Assembly (NCBI GenBank): GCA_977006965.1
Contig: OZ345378.1
Location: 62,001 to 126,000, forward strand
From: Phymatolithon calcareum
Lineage: Eukaryota; Rhodophyta; Florideophyceae; Hapalidiales
Reading direction: 5' to 3'
DNA length: 64,000 nt
How positions within the stretch are numbered: the stretch's first letter is position 1; the number at the start of each line of letters is the position of its first letter. Positions 23,281 through 34,989 of this stretch are shown one piece after another. The position numbers and the translations under genes are program-made. The notes beneath the pieces were generated by a model that worked only from the letters and a program-made list of their open reading frames with translations, searched no databases and was not told the DNA's origin.

Positions 23281-24239
23281 GTCCGTTATTACGAGCTGAC
23301 ACTTGCGGTTGGCCACCCGACGTGGTCGCTCTATAGGATCTCCGCTAAGTCTTGTGCTGTCAGTGTCTTTCTTAGCCTTCTTGTTCCGCCATTGACCGAG
23401 CTCGCATAGCAAGCCACTGTCTTGTTCGACGACAAGAGACATACACTGCAGTTTCAGATTGCCAGTGAGATGGCACAAGAGATAAGAGTCAGGACGCTGC
23501 AGAACCTATTCTTCGAGAGGTCTTTCATCTCGCGGAAGCCCCAGAATTCCTTTGTCAGGCAGCTGCTCGGTGCTGGTCTCACGCATGGATCGCGCTTGAC
23601 TGTTGGTATTCGCCGTGCAAGAGTTCATAGAGTCTGTGAGAGGGATGTCCCGTGGCATCCGTAACGCTTTTTCCATCACAATCCTTTTCTTTCTCTCTTG
23701 CTTTCTTTCTCTTATTGCAGGTTTTTTGAAGTTGTCCTAGAACAGCTCTTCATTTTTGCGGCTACAATAGACTTTAAAAGATACGAGTGATTCCCTCACC
23801 ATGGTACACTCTTTTTCGCCGAAATCCTGGAGAGCGGTCGTTCCAGTTAACAATGAGGTCTTGAAGGGTTTCTAGCAGCGAGTAGATACTCGAACAACTT
23901 CGTAACTAGGTTAAAAACCCTATTTTGTGATATGGTGTGTCTTAAAAAGAGATAAGATGGCGGGTACAGGAAAATTTGTTCCAGTCCAGTGCCGATTGTG
24001 GCAGAGGTTTTTCTTTGGACTTCAATAGATTCGGTTTTCCACTGGATTGAAATATTGCATTCCACCATATGAACTGCCGATGCGATATCGGTTCAGTGGT
24101 CAGAAATATGTTATCGAGAGAGGGCAAAATTTGGCCACCAGAGATGTGAATGACTGGACCCATCGTTCGAGACAAGCCCTGATTCTCACACTATTCATCA
24201 TGTGTGCTTCTCATAGTTTATCAAAATTTATTTTATCTT
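23281..24239. other. Non-coding stretch containing a LINE-type 3' tail (- strand)
   Basis: At 23690-23800, read on the - strand, a conserved segment (ctcgtatcttttaaagtcta, then acctgcaataa) ends in a GAAA-rich tail. The same design recurs on the - strand at 58815-58900, and a ctgcaataaa-GAAA tail also occurs at 60440-60465. It is interpreted as a truncated LINE 3' end. Confidence 0.5.
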
Positions 24240-26160
24240 CAAAACTCTATTGGACTGTGCAGCACACTAAATCATTAATTTTTGAAGTTTGCAATGTGCG
24301 TACAGTAACTGCACATCAATACCGGCTGCACACCATCACTGAGAAAAGGAAGGCCTTCAACTGGCCGACAATAAACCCTATCCTACTTGATGCCCCAGTA
24401 GCTCGATCTCCCACTCCTACCAATCTCTATTCCTATACTCCTGTATCCAAGCACATGATAGAATCGGGCGAAATCAGGCATTAACGAAACAATCTGGGAG
24501 TGGGCTCGTCATGGAGAGGTCTACCCACTTTTGGCCACAAGCTATAGCCGTGGTTGCATCCATCACAGCCGGAATGAGCGCGATCGTTGCATCGCAACTG
24601 ACGAAACGCTTCCCCCTCTCTTTTCATGCGTCAACGCCCCGATGGAATTTCATAGTGGTTCCTTTCGTGTTCTACCTGGCCGTGCTCGTGTGCCTTCTCG
24701 TGTACGCAATGTTTTGGCTAAGAACGAGAAGCATAAGTGGAACACTCGCATTCATGGCCGCACCATCCGTTCCCCTACATGGCTTTCTGTGGGCGCTAGT
24801 TCCCCAAACACGATACGTACAAGAAGCACCTTCCACAGAGGGCTACATGAGGCAGTGTTTCCATCGTAAACCAGCTTTTCTGCTAGTGCTTACTTGGATA
24901 CCTCTCATTCTGGGAACGATTCTGGAAGGTTTGAACAGGGCTTGGCAGGCGCTCGCGGTACAGATCGCCACCGCTGTCGCCTTCTTGGTCACAGGAAGTA
25001 CACCAGAGCCTCTGGTGAAAGCGCGTGAAAGTTCATTCGGCAAAGCAGCGCACTACATGACGGTCCCCAAACCAGGGCGCCGCAATGATACAATGGGCTA
25101 TACTATCGACTTGCAGCGAGAACAGATGCTGGAGCCTGTGCGTCTAGACATGGGCGGCAACGACGCGTACTTACAGGTAAGCGCCGCAACGACCGGTCGA
25201 CTGGGGCCTGTTAAGGACGATGAGAGCGCGAGCGAGGCTCCAATCACCGCTTATCTCGATTCCTTTGTTGAAAAGCTACCCAAAGATCGCATGGTGGAAA
25301 TGACTGGTCGATTGTGGAGAACTCTGGAGGCATGGAAGACAAGACTAAGAGAGCCTGTTGCGGATATTTTCCTACTGTATGGACTGGTTGAAAGAATGGC
25401 CTTCATCGCATACCGCCCTACTGATCGTACTATTGAGGAGCGGAAAGTGGCAATCATGCTCAACTTTTTCATTTGCCGTGCTGACCGAGAGTGTGAACGA
25501 TCGGACTTTGCTGAGGCAGCGAACAATATTTGGGCCACATGGAGAGCGGCTGGAGAGTGGCTACTTAGAAGTGAGCACTGGTCCACGGCGTCGATGCGCA
25601 GATCCAGTGGCATCGATCTTGACATCCCGCTTGCTGATGATATCCTACAGCGGCTTTCCGCAGGCGATCCAGCTGCGGAAATCAAGGTAACAGCTCTGGG
25701 TTCTGTCGTCCATTTTGTTCGGTATGTGTTCGCGCACAATGATCAAATTGTGGAGGCAGTAGTGAAGAATATCCCTTACTTTCACAACCGAATCGCGAAA
25801 GACGTGAGTGTAGGTGTGGGAGGCATTTCACCGGTTTGCCGAGGCATCATCATAAGTATGGAGCGCAAAGGCCTGCTCACGGGAGGGATTTACGGAGCAT
25901 CGTGGGCTTCGTCGGGTGGTGCCTTAAGATGGGGCCCAGGCGGGTACGCCCTTCTAGATCAGGCATATGCTCGAAACTCTGCGCTAGCCTATGTTGCACA
26001 CCTAGGTATTATTGTGGTCAAGGCGGTTTTGGAAGACTAGCTGAAACTTTCTGGGATTCGATCCAGATAAATTAAGCCGTAGCAGCCCACCATCCTGACC
26101 TCCGAGAACAAGCCAATTTACTATCAGCGGTTATTAAATTCAGAAGTTAGTCTAGAAGTG
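24240..26160 (+). repeat. Duplicated segment, copy 1
   Basis: This segment carries the 509-residue membrane-protein gene plus flanks and is repeated in the same orientation at 43845-45860. Upstream similarity starts near the shared gtgcaatgtgcgtacag and tccaagcacatgataga strings. Downstream it extends past the stop through agataaattaagccgtagc to about taaattc...tctagaag. Identity is patchy: moderate at the edges, complete in the middle. Confidence 0.9.
24511..26040 (+). CDS. Hypothetical multi-pass membrane protein, 509 aa (copy 1, intact)
   Basis: I do not recognise the family. The ATG at 24511 follows ctcgtc, and the frame is uninterrupted to TAG. The N-terminal third has about five hydrophobic segments (roughly residues 10-30, 47-69, 76-97, 121-139 and 145-162), with a conserved-looking GFLWALVPQTRYVQEAP loop. 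From about residue 165 the protein is soluble, helical and charged, with EKLPKDRMVEMTGRLWRTLE, VADIFLLYGLVERMAFIAYR, RVV-like hydrophobic helices (ALGSVVHFVRYVFAHNDQIV), and a Gly-rich end (WGPGGYALLDQAYARNSALA). It is repeated 19.7 kb away as a frameshifted paralogue. Survival of a 509-codon frame in a region of dead elements suggests recent function. Function unknown. Confidence 0.8.
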   Translation: MERSTHFWPQAIAVVASITAGMSAIVASQLTKRFPLSFHASTPRWNFIVVPFVFYLAVLVCLLVYAMFWLRTRSISGTLAFMAAPSVPLHGFLWALVPQTRYVQEAPSTEGYMRQCFHRKPAFLLVLTWIPLILGTILEGLNRAWQALAVQIATAVAFLVTGSTPEPLVKARESSFGKAAHYMTVPKPGRRNDTMGYTIDLQREQMLEPVRLDMGGNDAYLQVSAATTGRLGPVKDDESASEAPITAYLDSFVEKLPKDRMVEMTGRLWRTLEAWKTRLREPVADIFLLYGLVERMAFIAYRPTDRTIEERKVAIMLNFFICRADRECERSDFAEAANNIWATWRAAGEWLLRSEHWSTASMRRSSGIDLDIPLADDILQRLSAGDPAAEIKVTALGSVVHFVRYVFAHNDQIVEAVVKNIPYFHNRIAKDVSVGVGGISPVCRGIIISMERKGLLTGGIYGASWASSGGALRWGPGGYALLDQAYARNSALAYVAHLGIIVVKAVLED

Positions 26161-26515
26161 ACTTTAATTTGGTGTTATATTTGGAGTCTATCATCCTTTT
26201 CGTTGGTTAAATTTTTTTTGAATCTGTTGTCTATTCCTCACGAACGAATTCTATATCCACTACTACTAAAATCGCTGCCTGTCTGTGTGTGTGTGTGTGT
26301 GTCTGTCTGTCGGTGTCTCTTTTGATTCTCATTGGATACATTTTTACATCTACATTTTGTTCGGAAATCTATTGGCTGGATGCAGTAATAAGATAAGGTT
26401 CGACAGGGTGGATTTGCACTGCGGTGAGGGATCAATCGAGAATTTTATGCCAAAATTAAACTCCCGCTCTATTGGCTTACTTTTACAAATTGCTGTCCCC
26501 CAGCTGTAAGCTATC
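26041..26515. other. 3' flank of copy 1 with (TG)n microsatellite
   Basis: It contains the end of the duplicated segment, then AT-rich spacer and a tgtctgtgtgtgtg tract at about 26278-26314. No gene. Confidence 0.6.
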
Positions 26516-26519
26516 CAGC

Positions 26520-27620
26520 CGCATTGATTACCGGAGGCAAGGGTCGCAAGGGGTAAGAGGTGGGTGAATCAGGGGTATAACAGGGGCCGAAGGGGTAAAA
26601 GGGGAGAGCCACAAGGGGCGTCCCGGGCAAGAGAGTGACACAAGGGATGGAATGTGTAGATGGGGAGTGACAACAGGGACGTACCGGAGGCAAGGGAACA
26701 ACACAAGAAGCGTAAGGACACAAGGGTAAAAGGGGGAGTGACAAGGAGGGCACAAATGGAAAAAGGGCACAAGGGGACTGAGAAGAAAGGCACAAAGTGT
26801 AAACGGGGACTTACTAAAGGGGGGATTGGGAAGAATGGCAAAAAAAAGTAAAAGGTGAATGCACAAGGGGCGTAATGAGTGACAAGAAGGGCTGAAGGGG
26901 TAAAAGCGGAGTGACAAGAATGGTACAAGGGGTAAAGGGAAGTGAAAAGTGGAGCGGAAGGGTTAGAAGGGAGTGCCACAAGGGGCGTACCGGTGGCAAG
27001 GGAGTGACATAAGGGAAAAAGGGGACCGAAACAAAGGGCGTACCATTGATAAGGGAGCTACGAAAGGGGCGTAAACGACACAAGAGAGACGAAGGCGTAA
27101 AAGGGGAGTCACAAAAAGACGTATCATGCGCAAGAGAGTGACACAAGTCCGAAATCAGTGGGCTCAAGGGAAAGAAGGGGACAAGAGGAAAATCGAGAGT
27201 GGCGCGAGGGGCATGCTAAGGGAAAGGGCGCGACACAGGGTCATGCAAGGAGAAAATGGAGAGGGACACAAAGGGTAAAAAGGGAGTGACAAGAACGGCG
27301 CAAGGAGTAAAAACAAGATTACGACAAGGTGTAAAAGGGGAGTGACGAGAGGGACACAAGGGATAAAAGAGGAGTGACACGAAGGACACAAGGGGTAAAA
27401 GCGATGTTCCAAGAAGGGCACAGAGGAAAGGAGGACGACAAGAAGAGCACAAGGGATAAAAGGGGAGTGACGCAAGGGGCGGAAGGGGAAAACGGAAGTG
27501 AGACGAGGGGCGTGCGGAGGGCAATGGAGTGATGGAAGTGGCGAAAGGGGTAAACGGAGAGTGACACAAAGGGTGAATAAGAAAAAGCGGAGTGACACAG
27601 GAGCGGATGGGGGAGCAACG
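26520..27620. repeat. G/A-rich degenerate minisatellite
   Basis: About 1.1 kb of one strand is built from variants of aaggggtaaaaggggagtga plus caagaagggcaca, in units of roughly 30-40 bp. The + strand is strongly purine-biased with many G3-G4 runs. Several overlapping Pro/Leu/Ser-rich - strand ORFs of 90-190 codons arise only because the repeat lacks stops there. Copies are diverged, unlike the perfect 10-bp satellite at 11.4 kb. The G runs could support quadruplex formation. Confidence 0.88.
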
Positions 27621-28940
27621 AAAGCGGCGGTGCGCAGCCCGACGGCAATGACAAGTATGGCGGATCAGCAGGCGACGGAGCGAACTGTGGGGCTTACCGA
27701 GTGCAGTCCAGTGACACATGGACCCGAGCAAGAATATAAGAGTGGCACGTTGTGCAGAGCAGGACACGGGATTCACACGAGGGGCGGAAAAAAGTTAGCG
27801 GAGGGTAGGCATGCAGAGCAGGGGGACGGGAAGGAGATGGAGAAGGACGCTGCATTGGAGGAATAGGTCTTTTGTTTAAGTTCTCCTCCATAAACTCTTC
27901 TTTCTCTATCTTTCCATAGGCGCAACGCGCCGCCACGGAGCCACTTGTCTATTCTAAAATCGCCGTCGGTGACAAGCTTAAATACACAGTGGAGTGTCTT
28001 TTTGCACCAATCCACGTGTGCAGCGCGTCAAGAAACAAAAGATATTCCTCCGCATTCGCATATCACAGATTAAGCGTAGATTTATTTTCAAAATAAGCAC
28101 AGCAGCAGGGATCGTCCCAATTGAATTTTATTGCAGGTAATTGCAATTAATTGCAACTGTATATTTATTGCACGGAGTTTTTGCTATCGCAACAGTAATT
28201 GGAGCAGAGTTTCGTTAGGAAATTGTAACTGGAGCATACTTTGGCGGAGTTTACTCTTACAGCATCGAAAGGAAGCAAGGCTGCACCTGTGTGCAGTCAT
28301 TCAGTCGAACTCACTCTACACACCGAGGTCCAGCTTGGGTGGCTCGTGATACACATATCACTTTTCGGTTTTCTGGCTGCTGGAGGTTAGACTTTGCGTG
28401 GCGCTCCTTATAGTTTATGACATTGGAGGAGGATTTACGAACCAGCGCAACGGCCATGATGTGCAAGCGGACGTCTATGTTCGGTGAAATGTCGTCACTG
28501 AAGCATCAGGAAGGATTTGTACCTTTCAACGTTGAACAAGTTCTAGCGTCAGGGTTGTCGGTTGAACTACGATATTCGCAAGAAAGAATAAAGTTTGAGA
28601 GATTTGTCAAGTATTGTAAGGTGTCACAAGGGAGAGGCGCGGAATGTCAATCATGTGTGGTGTATGCTCGCGGAGAATCAGGGTCGTCGCACAAGAGAGT
28701 TAGGTTTACGGCTTCGGTAGGTTAAACGCGTACTGGAATGAACAAAACGGCGGGTCGGCGATGGCGAAAGAGAAGTCCCTCAGTCATACGAATATACAGG
28801 CAAGCTTCAGGGGTAGTGCCAATTCCATTGCTCGACATTGCTGTTTGTCGCACAATTAAACAATTCAACTGCTCACTACGGTAGTCAGCAATTCGGATTG
28901 CAAATTGAATAACTCCCGCAATAGCCAAGTTAATTGTTTA
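27621..28940. other. About 1.3 kb without a recognisable gene
   Basis: It includes an ORF rich in Gly/Glu that trails out of the minisatellite, and an AT-rich patch near 28130-28200 with taattgcaattaattgcaac. No motif identified. Confidence 0.45.
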
Positions 28941-28941
28941 C

Positions 28942-29193
28942 TCATGCCTCTTCTCCTAGGTGTACGAAACTGTCGTCTGCTGCGATAGCCTGTTCAACAC
29001 GCTGGTTGACAACGCTTGACATAGCTTCCTTCACAGTTTGATCATCCCAGTAAGAGCGGTTGACTTTGAGGAAAAGCATCGCCTCGAACACAATAGGAGA
29101 CGTACGTTTCCTGTGATCAAGCAAAATATACTTAGCCATGGACCAAAGACGCTCCACCTCGGCAACTGACCGTAATATGAAGTCGGTGTTCAT
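28942..29193 (-). pseudogene. hAT-type transposase C-terminal (dimerisation) remnant
   Basis: The 83-codon frame reads DFILRSVAEVERLWSMAKYI, LLDHRKRTSPIVFEAMLFLK, VNRSYWDDQTVKEAM. This follows the pattern of the hAT C-terminal dimerisation region (a VERLxSxAK helix, then RRxxMxPxxxExxLFLKxNxxxW). Nothing upstream on the - strand continues it, so only the last exon-sized piece remains. The frame ends naturally at LGEEA. Terminal inverted repeats and 8-bp target duplication were not found. Confidence 0.72.
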
Positions 29194-30279
29194 GTAACTC
29201 CGTGCTTTAGACGCCCACTAAGCCCTGCAAAAGAACTGAGGGGAGACAGTGTAGCTCATCGAGCAAACTTACCGTTTACTCTTCTCGCATAACGACTATG
29301 TGAGTTAAGAGCTTCCTTGGCCATACGATACTTCTAACGTTCGGTATCGTATTCGCACTGTGTCTAAACAGTCACGATCATCAGCATGACCAAGCTAGTG
29401 TCGGCTAGGCGATCATAACGATTAGTAGCAACCGACACCGATCATGTGAGACCACACGTGTCTTCATGGTTAGCTTCACTCATCTAAGGGTATATAAGTC
29501 GCTCCAGCACACACCTTCAGTAAATGGGAGGCACCGCATTTTTGCACAGACAGTCCTTAACCACAACACATGCTTCTCAAAAGCACGATGACTCTCCTCC
29601 TCAATGAGAAGCTGGAAGGGCTGGCTTTTATGGCCTTTTACAATACCCTAATTCTATCAATTATCTTATCCTCGCAATCCAGTCTTGTGTCCTGATTGTG
29701 TCAGTAAATGCAATGCAATTATGGGTTTCTGGGCTTACCATAGCTAGCCATGATATTTGCTAAGTAATTATGGCTCTCGCCCGTTAAGTGTCGCCCTTGC
29801 TCCTTGCTTGGCGAACGCTTGGTATGTACCCCGGGTAATCTGATATTCGTCTTCCTTTTCTTGAGGCGTATATTGACACTTCTATCTGTCTTTTCAGAAA
29901 CGGCACTCTAGACACCCATACTGTCAATCATACTCCCTGGGAACCTCATGGGTGCTTACATGGGCTTACATTGAACGGCCCCGAAGGCCGGCGAGTTCCT
30001 GTGTTGCTACATATCCTGCTGACCATCCCCCTCAGATTTGGTTCCCCCGGGAGAGAACGTAACAGACTAAGTAAAGCTAAAGGCTACTTTGGTCTATCGC
30101 GAAGTCATTCGCCTGAGCCCGTTCCCACGAGAAGGCATTGGCCCGATCACACCCTCACCAGCTCACTCTCTTCCCTTTTTCCGCGCGGCCACCCAGCCGT
30201 CCGATCGTAAGGACGGCCGATCGCGCGAGGCACGAAGTGGCCGTTTGACGACACATACCGTTATACTTGAGCAGATGAA
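29194..30279. other. About 1.1 kb without a gene; possible LTR remnant
   Basis: A TATA-like gggtatataagtcgc sits at about 29489, followed by a Cys/His-poor leader with no ORF. This looks like the U3/R part of an unrelated LTR, but no second copy is visible. From 29970 to 30240 a basic, Pro-rich open frame occurs without a motif. Confidence 0.35.
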
Positions 30280-30339
30280 TGAATTCAACCATCTATGTGA
30301 TCGTTCTGTTGTAGTGGTCTACGCAGACCACTACAACAG
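30280..30339. repeat. Left part of an 86-bp hairpin split by the copia insertion
   Basis: This piece holds the whole 41-bp left arm (30280-30320), a 4-base loop (acgc) and the first 15 bases of the right arm, ending in the target duplication aacag. The rest of the right arm resumes at 36086-36111 on the other side of the retrotransposon. Without the insertion the arms pair over 41 bp with a single mismatch. Confidence 0.9.
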
Positions 30340-30739
30340 TGTTGGATGGAGGTTTGGTTGTTGATGGTTGAGATGGTTGAGATGGTTGGGTTGGTTGTGA
30401 GTTGTTCCTTGGTTTATTGAGTCGGGGCTTCAGATCCGGGTCTTATATAGGCCTCAGATTGAGGTATGATAAGACTTCTGATGCTCATTGCACTACTAAC
30501 TGTGATTGATTCAATCAACTAAAAGATTGAATTGTCGACTGTGATTGATTCAATCAACAAAATGATTAAATTACTGACAATAACAAGATCAATCAAGAAA
30601 TTGATTGAACTGCTACATTGTCAGTAAAGATGAAAAAACATGGATTGATTCTATCATAACATATGAGAAATGGTTAGAGACTTATGAGAAAGGATAATGT
30701 GTACTGCGACAAGAGCTCCAAGCAGTCACATTTCCAACA
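30340..30739 (-). repeat. 3' LTR of copia element
   Basis: 400 bp. In element orientation it contains a TATATAAG box (30442-30449) and an AATAAA signal (30413-30418), about 25 bp apart. Two 39-bp tandem repeats (from about 30500) each contain the near-palindrome gattgattcaatcaac. Confidence 0.96.
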
Positions 30740-30748
30740 CTCCCCCTC
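30740..30748 (-). promoter_or_regulatory. Polypurine tract
   Basis: GAGGGGGAG on the - strand lies immediately next to the 3' LTR, the normal plus-strand priming site of LTR retroelements. Confidence 0.85.
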
Positions 30749-30760
30749 GATCGAAGAAGC

Positions 30761-33700
30761 TTACGAACGTGCAGGATGCAACCCCATCTTTTTCGCGCAC
30801 TCGGATACCTTGATTCGACTTAGGGGTTTCGTAAGTGCATCAGCGACCATGCACTCTGTCGGACAGTACTTGAATTCCACTTTCTCGGTTGCCACAGCTT
30901 CGCGAACATAGTGATATTGAATATTAATATGTTTGTTTCGTTGGGTAATTGCCTCGTTCTGAGTGGATGATATAGCGCCTTGGTTGTCCGAGAAGATGAG
31001 GATGCGAGATGGCTTCCTGAAACCAAGTATGTCGGAAACCAATCGCGAAAGCCAGACTGCTTCTTTCGCGGCGGCACATGCTGCAATGTTTTCAGCCTCA
31101 CATGACGATGTCGCGACAATGGTTTGCTTCTTGGATAGCCTGCTAATTGCTCCCCCTGCAAGCATGAAGACGTATCCACTTGTCGACTTGCGAGTTTCTT
31201 GACAGCCTGCCCAGTCGGAGTCGCTATACCCCACTGGAGTCAAACTTCTGTCTTTGCCAAATAGAATCCCATCATCACGAGTTCCGGCGATGTAACGTAA
31301 AACACGCTTAACAGCTGTCCAATGGATTTGCAGTGGATTCTCACAGAAGGAAGAGAGTTTTCCGACAGCATCCGAGATATCCGGCCGCCTTCTAACCATC
31401 AGATACATAACGCTTCCAATTGCAGGTCGATACGGGACCTCAGATGAAACAGAATCTGTGATGTCGAGTTCATGCACGGTACTGGTTTTTTTTTGTAAGG
31501 CTCCATCGGCGTTGGTACCGGTTTCGAATTTTCCAAGTTAAACCGCTTCAAAACGGTTTCCGCGTACGACTTCTGCGATAGGTGTAATGTTCGGAGATCA
31601 CGATCCCGACGGATCTCCAATCCGAGGAATACACTTGCGTTTCCAAGATACTTCATCTCGAATCGCCGGTTAAGCTCCCCCTTCATCCAATCAATGGCAA
31701 CATTATCGTTGCCAGCAATGAGCAAGTCATCGACGTACAATGCAATGATCATAATGCTCTTGGATGTGTGCCGAACATAAAGACACGGGTCATTCGGACT
31801 GCTTGTAAATCCGAGTTCATTGATTAAGAAATCATCAATCTTAGCATGCCATTGTCGGGGAGCTTGTTTTATCCCGTAGAATGCCTTCAACAGTTTACAC
31901 ACGAGGTCAGGACGCTTGTGATCGCGAAATCCGGCAGGGACGTCCATGTAAATATCTTCATCCAAGTCTCCGTGCAAGAATGCAGTGACGACATCCATTT
32001 GGACAAGTTCGAGATCATGAACTGCCACCGTGGCGAGAAGAATCCGAATTGATGTGAACTTCACGACCGAGGCATATGTTTCGCCGTAATCCACACCGTG
32101 CACCTGTCAGAACCCTTTCGCGACAATGCGAGCTTTCGGGCCAGTGTCCTTGACTTTAAACACATATTTGCAAGGGAGAACGTTCATTCCGGATTCGCGT
32201 GGTACTAATGTCCAAGTCTTGTTGCGCATGAGAGATGAGTGTTCTTTGTCAATCGCAGGGGACCAATAGTCAACGTTGTCTTTAGACGTCGCGCTTCTGA
32301 AAGTCTGCGGAACTTCTTGAGAAGACAAAGCAGTTTCAGTTGCAAAGTTGGCGGATTCGAGAGCCAACATGGCTGTATGCGGACCAGCATTCCAGAAATG
32401 ATTTGGTGGCTTTGAGACACGGGTGGATCGACGATGTATGGGTTTTGCGACTAACTCAGGAGTTGCGTCAGCATTAGAAGCTGAGATAGATTCTTCTTTA
32501 GAGATACTGTGCTGACCATCACCGTTGTCCTTTCGTTCGTCCACGGTACCCTCCACTGCAACGTCCTCGGCTTTCACAGCAACCTCACGGATGTTGGCAT
32601 AGTTGGGTTTCTGCTCGACCTTGATGATCGCTGGAGGAATTTCGGTAGTTTCCTCGGTTTCAAAAGCATCGTGAAAGCTTTGGTCAAACCCTGCATTTGG
32701 AAAGCTGATTGGTATATCCGTGTTAGGATTCTCAGTTTCGCCTGCCGATTCGTCAAATATAACATCCCGAGATACGATCACCTTGCATGCATTCGGATCC
32801 CATAGCTTGTATCCCTTAGATGCAAACGAGTATCCCATCATGATCGCTTCACGAGTGCGAGAGTCGAGTTTCTTGACCTTCTTTTTCGGAATCACGTACC
32901 AACACTTAGCGCCAAATACGCGTAAGTGTTCCAAGTTTGGTGCGGCTCCCATCCATATGTGATGGGGAGTCGTGTTCGAAGGAAGTCCTCGCGACGTAAC
33001 TCGATTTCGGACATACACAGCAGTTGACAGTGCTTCAGCCCAGAACTTCTTCTCGATGCCTTTGTGATGAAGCATCGAGCGCACTAAGTTGAGTAAAGTG
33101 CGGTTCATGCGCTCAGCAACCCCATTCTGTTGAGGAGTGTAAGCAACGGTGAGTTGATGGTGAATGCCGTGATCGGAAAGATATGACTTGAACTCATTTG
33201 ACAAGTATTCTCCTCCGTTATCGGTCTGAATAGCTTTGAGCTTAGGTGCCGGTGAGAATTGATGTACGTTGAGGTGTTTCAGCTTTCTTCCGGTGTGTGT
33301 TTCAGCGTATTAGTGAAATTTCTGAAAGCACTCGAAGCTCTCGGACTTCTTTCGCATGGTGAAAACTGTGGTCCATTTGGAGTGATCATCGATAAACGTG
33401 ATGAAATACCGAGAGCCACCTAGTGATGGGATGTCAATTGGACCGAGAACGTCGGAATGCACGAGATCGAGAAGTGCGTCCGACCGAGAACCACTAGACT
33501 TCGGGATAGGAGCACGATGTGCTTTCCCAGCAATGCAACCTTTGCATACATTGTCCGACGAAGACCCTGGATCGATATGCAATCCTTTTACAACCCCATG
33601 GTGTGCCATGTCGGAGATTCCAGTAGGACTGACATGCGCGAGACGCTCGTGCCATAGCTGCAGGCTGACGAGGGATGTTTCCTTGGACATGGGTTTGTTC

Positions 33701-34932
33701 TCCGGACGATCTAGAATGTATAGATCTTTGCGGAGAGTACCTTGGGCGATAATCTCATCATGTGCCTTGATGTAGCACCGTTTGCTTTTGAATAAGATCC
33801 TATACCCATACACGTCCAGTTTAGAAACGGGAAGGAGCGAATAACCAAAGTCCGGAATATGAAGAACGTTTTGGAGCATACACTGAGACCGTTTTCCGTT
33901 GATGCTGAGTGTCACGATAGCATCGCCTTTTCCTGCTATCGTTGCAGTTGCTCTAGTTCCCATTTCGACAGTCGACCTCATTTCCGTGTATGAGACAAAG
34001 ATTGAACGATCGAATGTCATGTGGGATGTGCTTCCAGAGTCGATAATCCATGACGTGGACTTTTCGGGAATGTTTGAGTTTCGAACCTTTGCCATTAAGC
34101 AAACGTAGTCAGAATCAGACATGACACGAATAGATTCTGTTTCACCAGCAATTAAGGCAGTCGGTTTGTCCTTCTTTCCTTTTCGACCCGGAGGTTTGTA
34201 TCCCGGTGGTGCAAGGTGTGGAAACTTGACCCAACACCTGAGAGAAGGATGTCCAGCTCGATTGCAATGATCACAATGGTCGTAGGCGTATGAACCATTT
34301 TGAGTTGTACTTACAAGAGCTGTGGACTCAGACTTCTCCGTCGAGGCTTCGAGGCGCATAGTCATACGTTGCTCCTCTTGTAGAAGTCGGCTCTTCACAA
34401 ACTCGAGAGAGAATGTCTCGTCCTCGTTCCCAAGTGCGTCTAAGGCACTGATGAGACTGTCATAACGATCCGGAAGACCATTCAGGACAGCCATTGCCAT
34501 TTCCTTCTCGTCGATGTCAACACCCATTGATTTGAGTGTGGATGCGAGCTGACGAATTCGGTTGGTGTATGGCAGTATCTTTTCGCCCTCGAGCATTGTG
34601 GCGGTATAGAACTTGCGACGAGCAGCGAGTTTGTTAAGAAGCATATGGCGTTCGAATATGTTGAGAATCGCCTGCCACATTGCTTTCGCCGTTTCGACAC
34701 CTCGGACATGTTCGAGGTGGGCATCGGAAAGGGATAGACCAATTATTGCTTTAGCCTTATTGTCATGTCGACGCCAGACTTTGAACTCGTCTGTGTCCCT
34801 TGCCGGAGGGCTTACCTCGATGTACTCGTCGAGCTCGCGGAATGATAGTACTAGCTGAATTTTCTGTTTCCAAGCGTGGAAATTGGTCTCGGTGAGTTTT
34901 TCGACCTTCAGCGTTCCTTGCGAGTTGTTCAT
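30761..34932 (-). pseudogene. copia gag-pol polyprotein (gag, PR, IN, RT, RNase H), interrupted
   Basis: Translation from the ATG at 34932 gives a UBN2-type gag (LKVEKLTETNFHAWKQKIQ) and a CCHC knuckle (CDHCNRAGHPSLRC). Protease follows (SWIIDSGSTSHMTF), then the integrase HHCC module (WHERLAHVSP...CKGCIAGK) and IN core (LVHSDVLGPIDIPSLGGSRY). A TAA at 33310 breaks IN. The same frame resumes with YTPQQNGVAERMNRTLLN. A TGA at 32107 stops the frame after KARIVAKGF. RT continues in the same frame (VTAFLHGDLDEDIYMDVP; active site YVDDLLIAG). After a 9-base homopolymer at 31486-31494 the frame shifts by one, and RNase H follows (YSDSDWAGCQETRKSTSGYV; SSCEAENIA) to the end. All catalytic motifs I looked for are present; only the two stops and the shift disable it. 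The first in-frame codon of the open frame is GTG at 34986, so 34932 is my choice of start. Confidence 0.93.
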
Positions 34933-34989
34933 ATTTTGGACTGGGGGTTCTTGAAATCTTGTCGAAGATCCGTTCGGGGAGTCCACTGC

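Noticed and set aside
25251-25739. 162-codon ORFs on the - strand inside the membrane gene (also at 44938-45426)
   Set aside because: Shadow frames of the + strand gene; their near identity only reflects the conserved block.
26511-27776. Several overlapping Pro/Leu/Ser-rich - strand ORFs of 90-190 codons
   Set aside because: All lie in the G/A-rich minisatellite, in more than one frame at once, with no motif; by-products of composition.
29480-29560. TATA-like gggtatataagtcgc as a gene promoter
   Set aside because: No ORF follows; more likely a relic LTR, and no second LTR was found to support even that.
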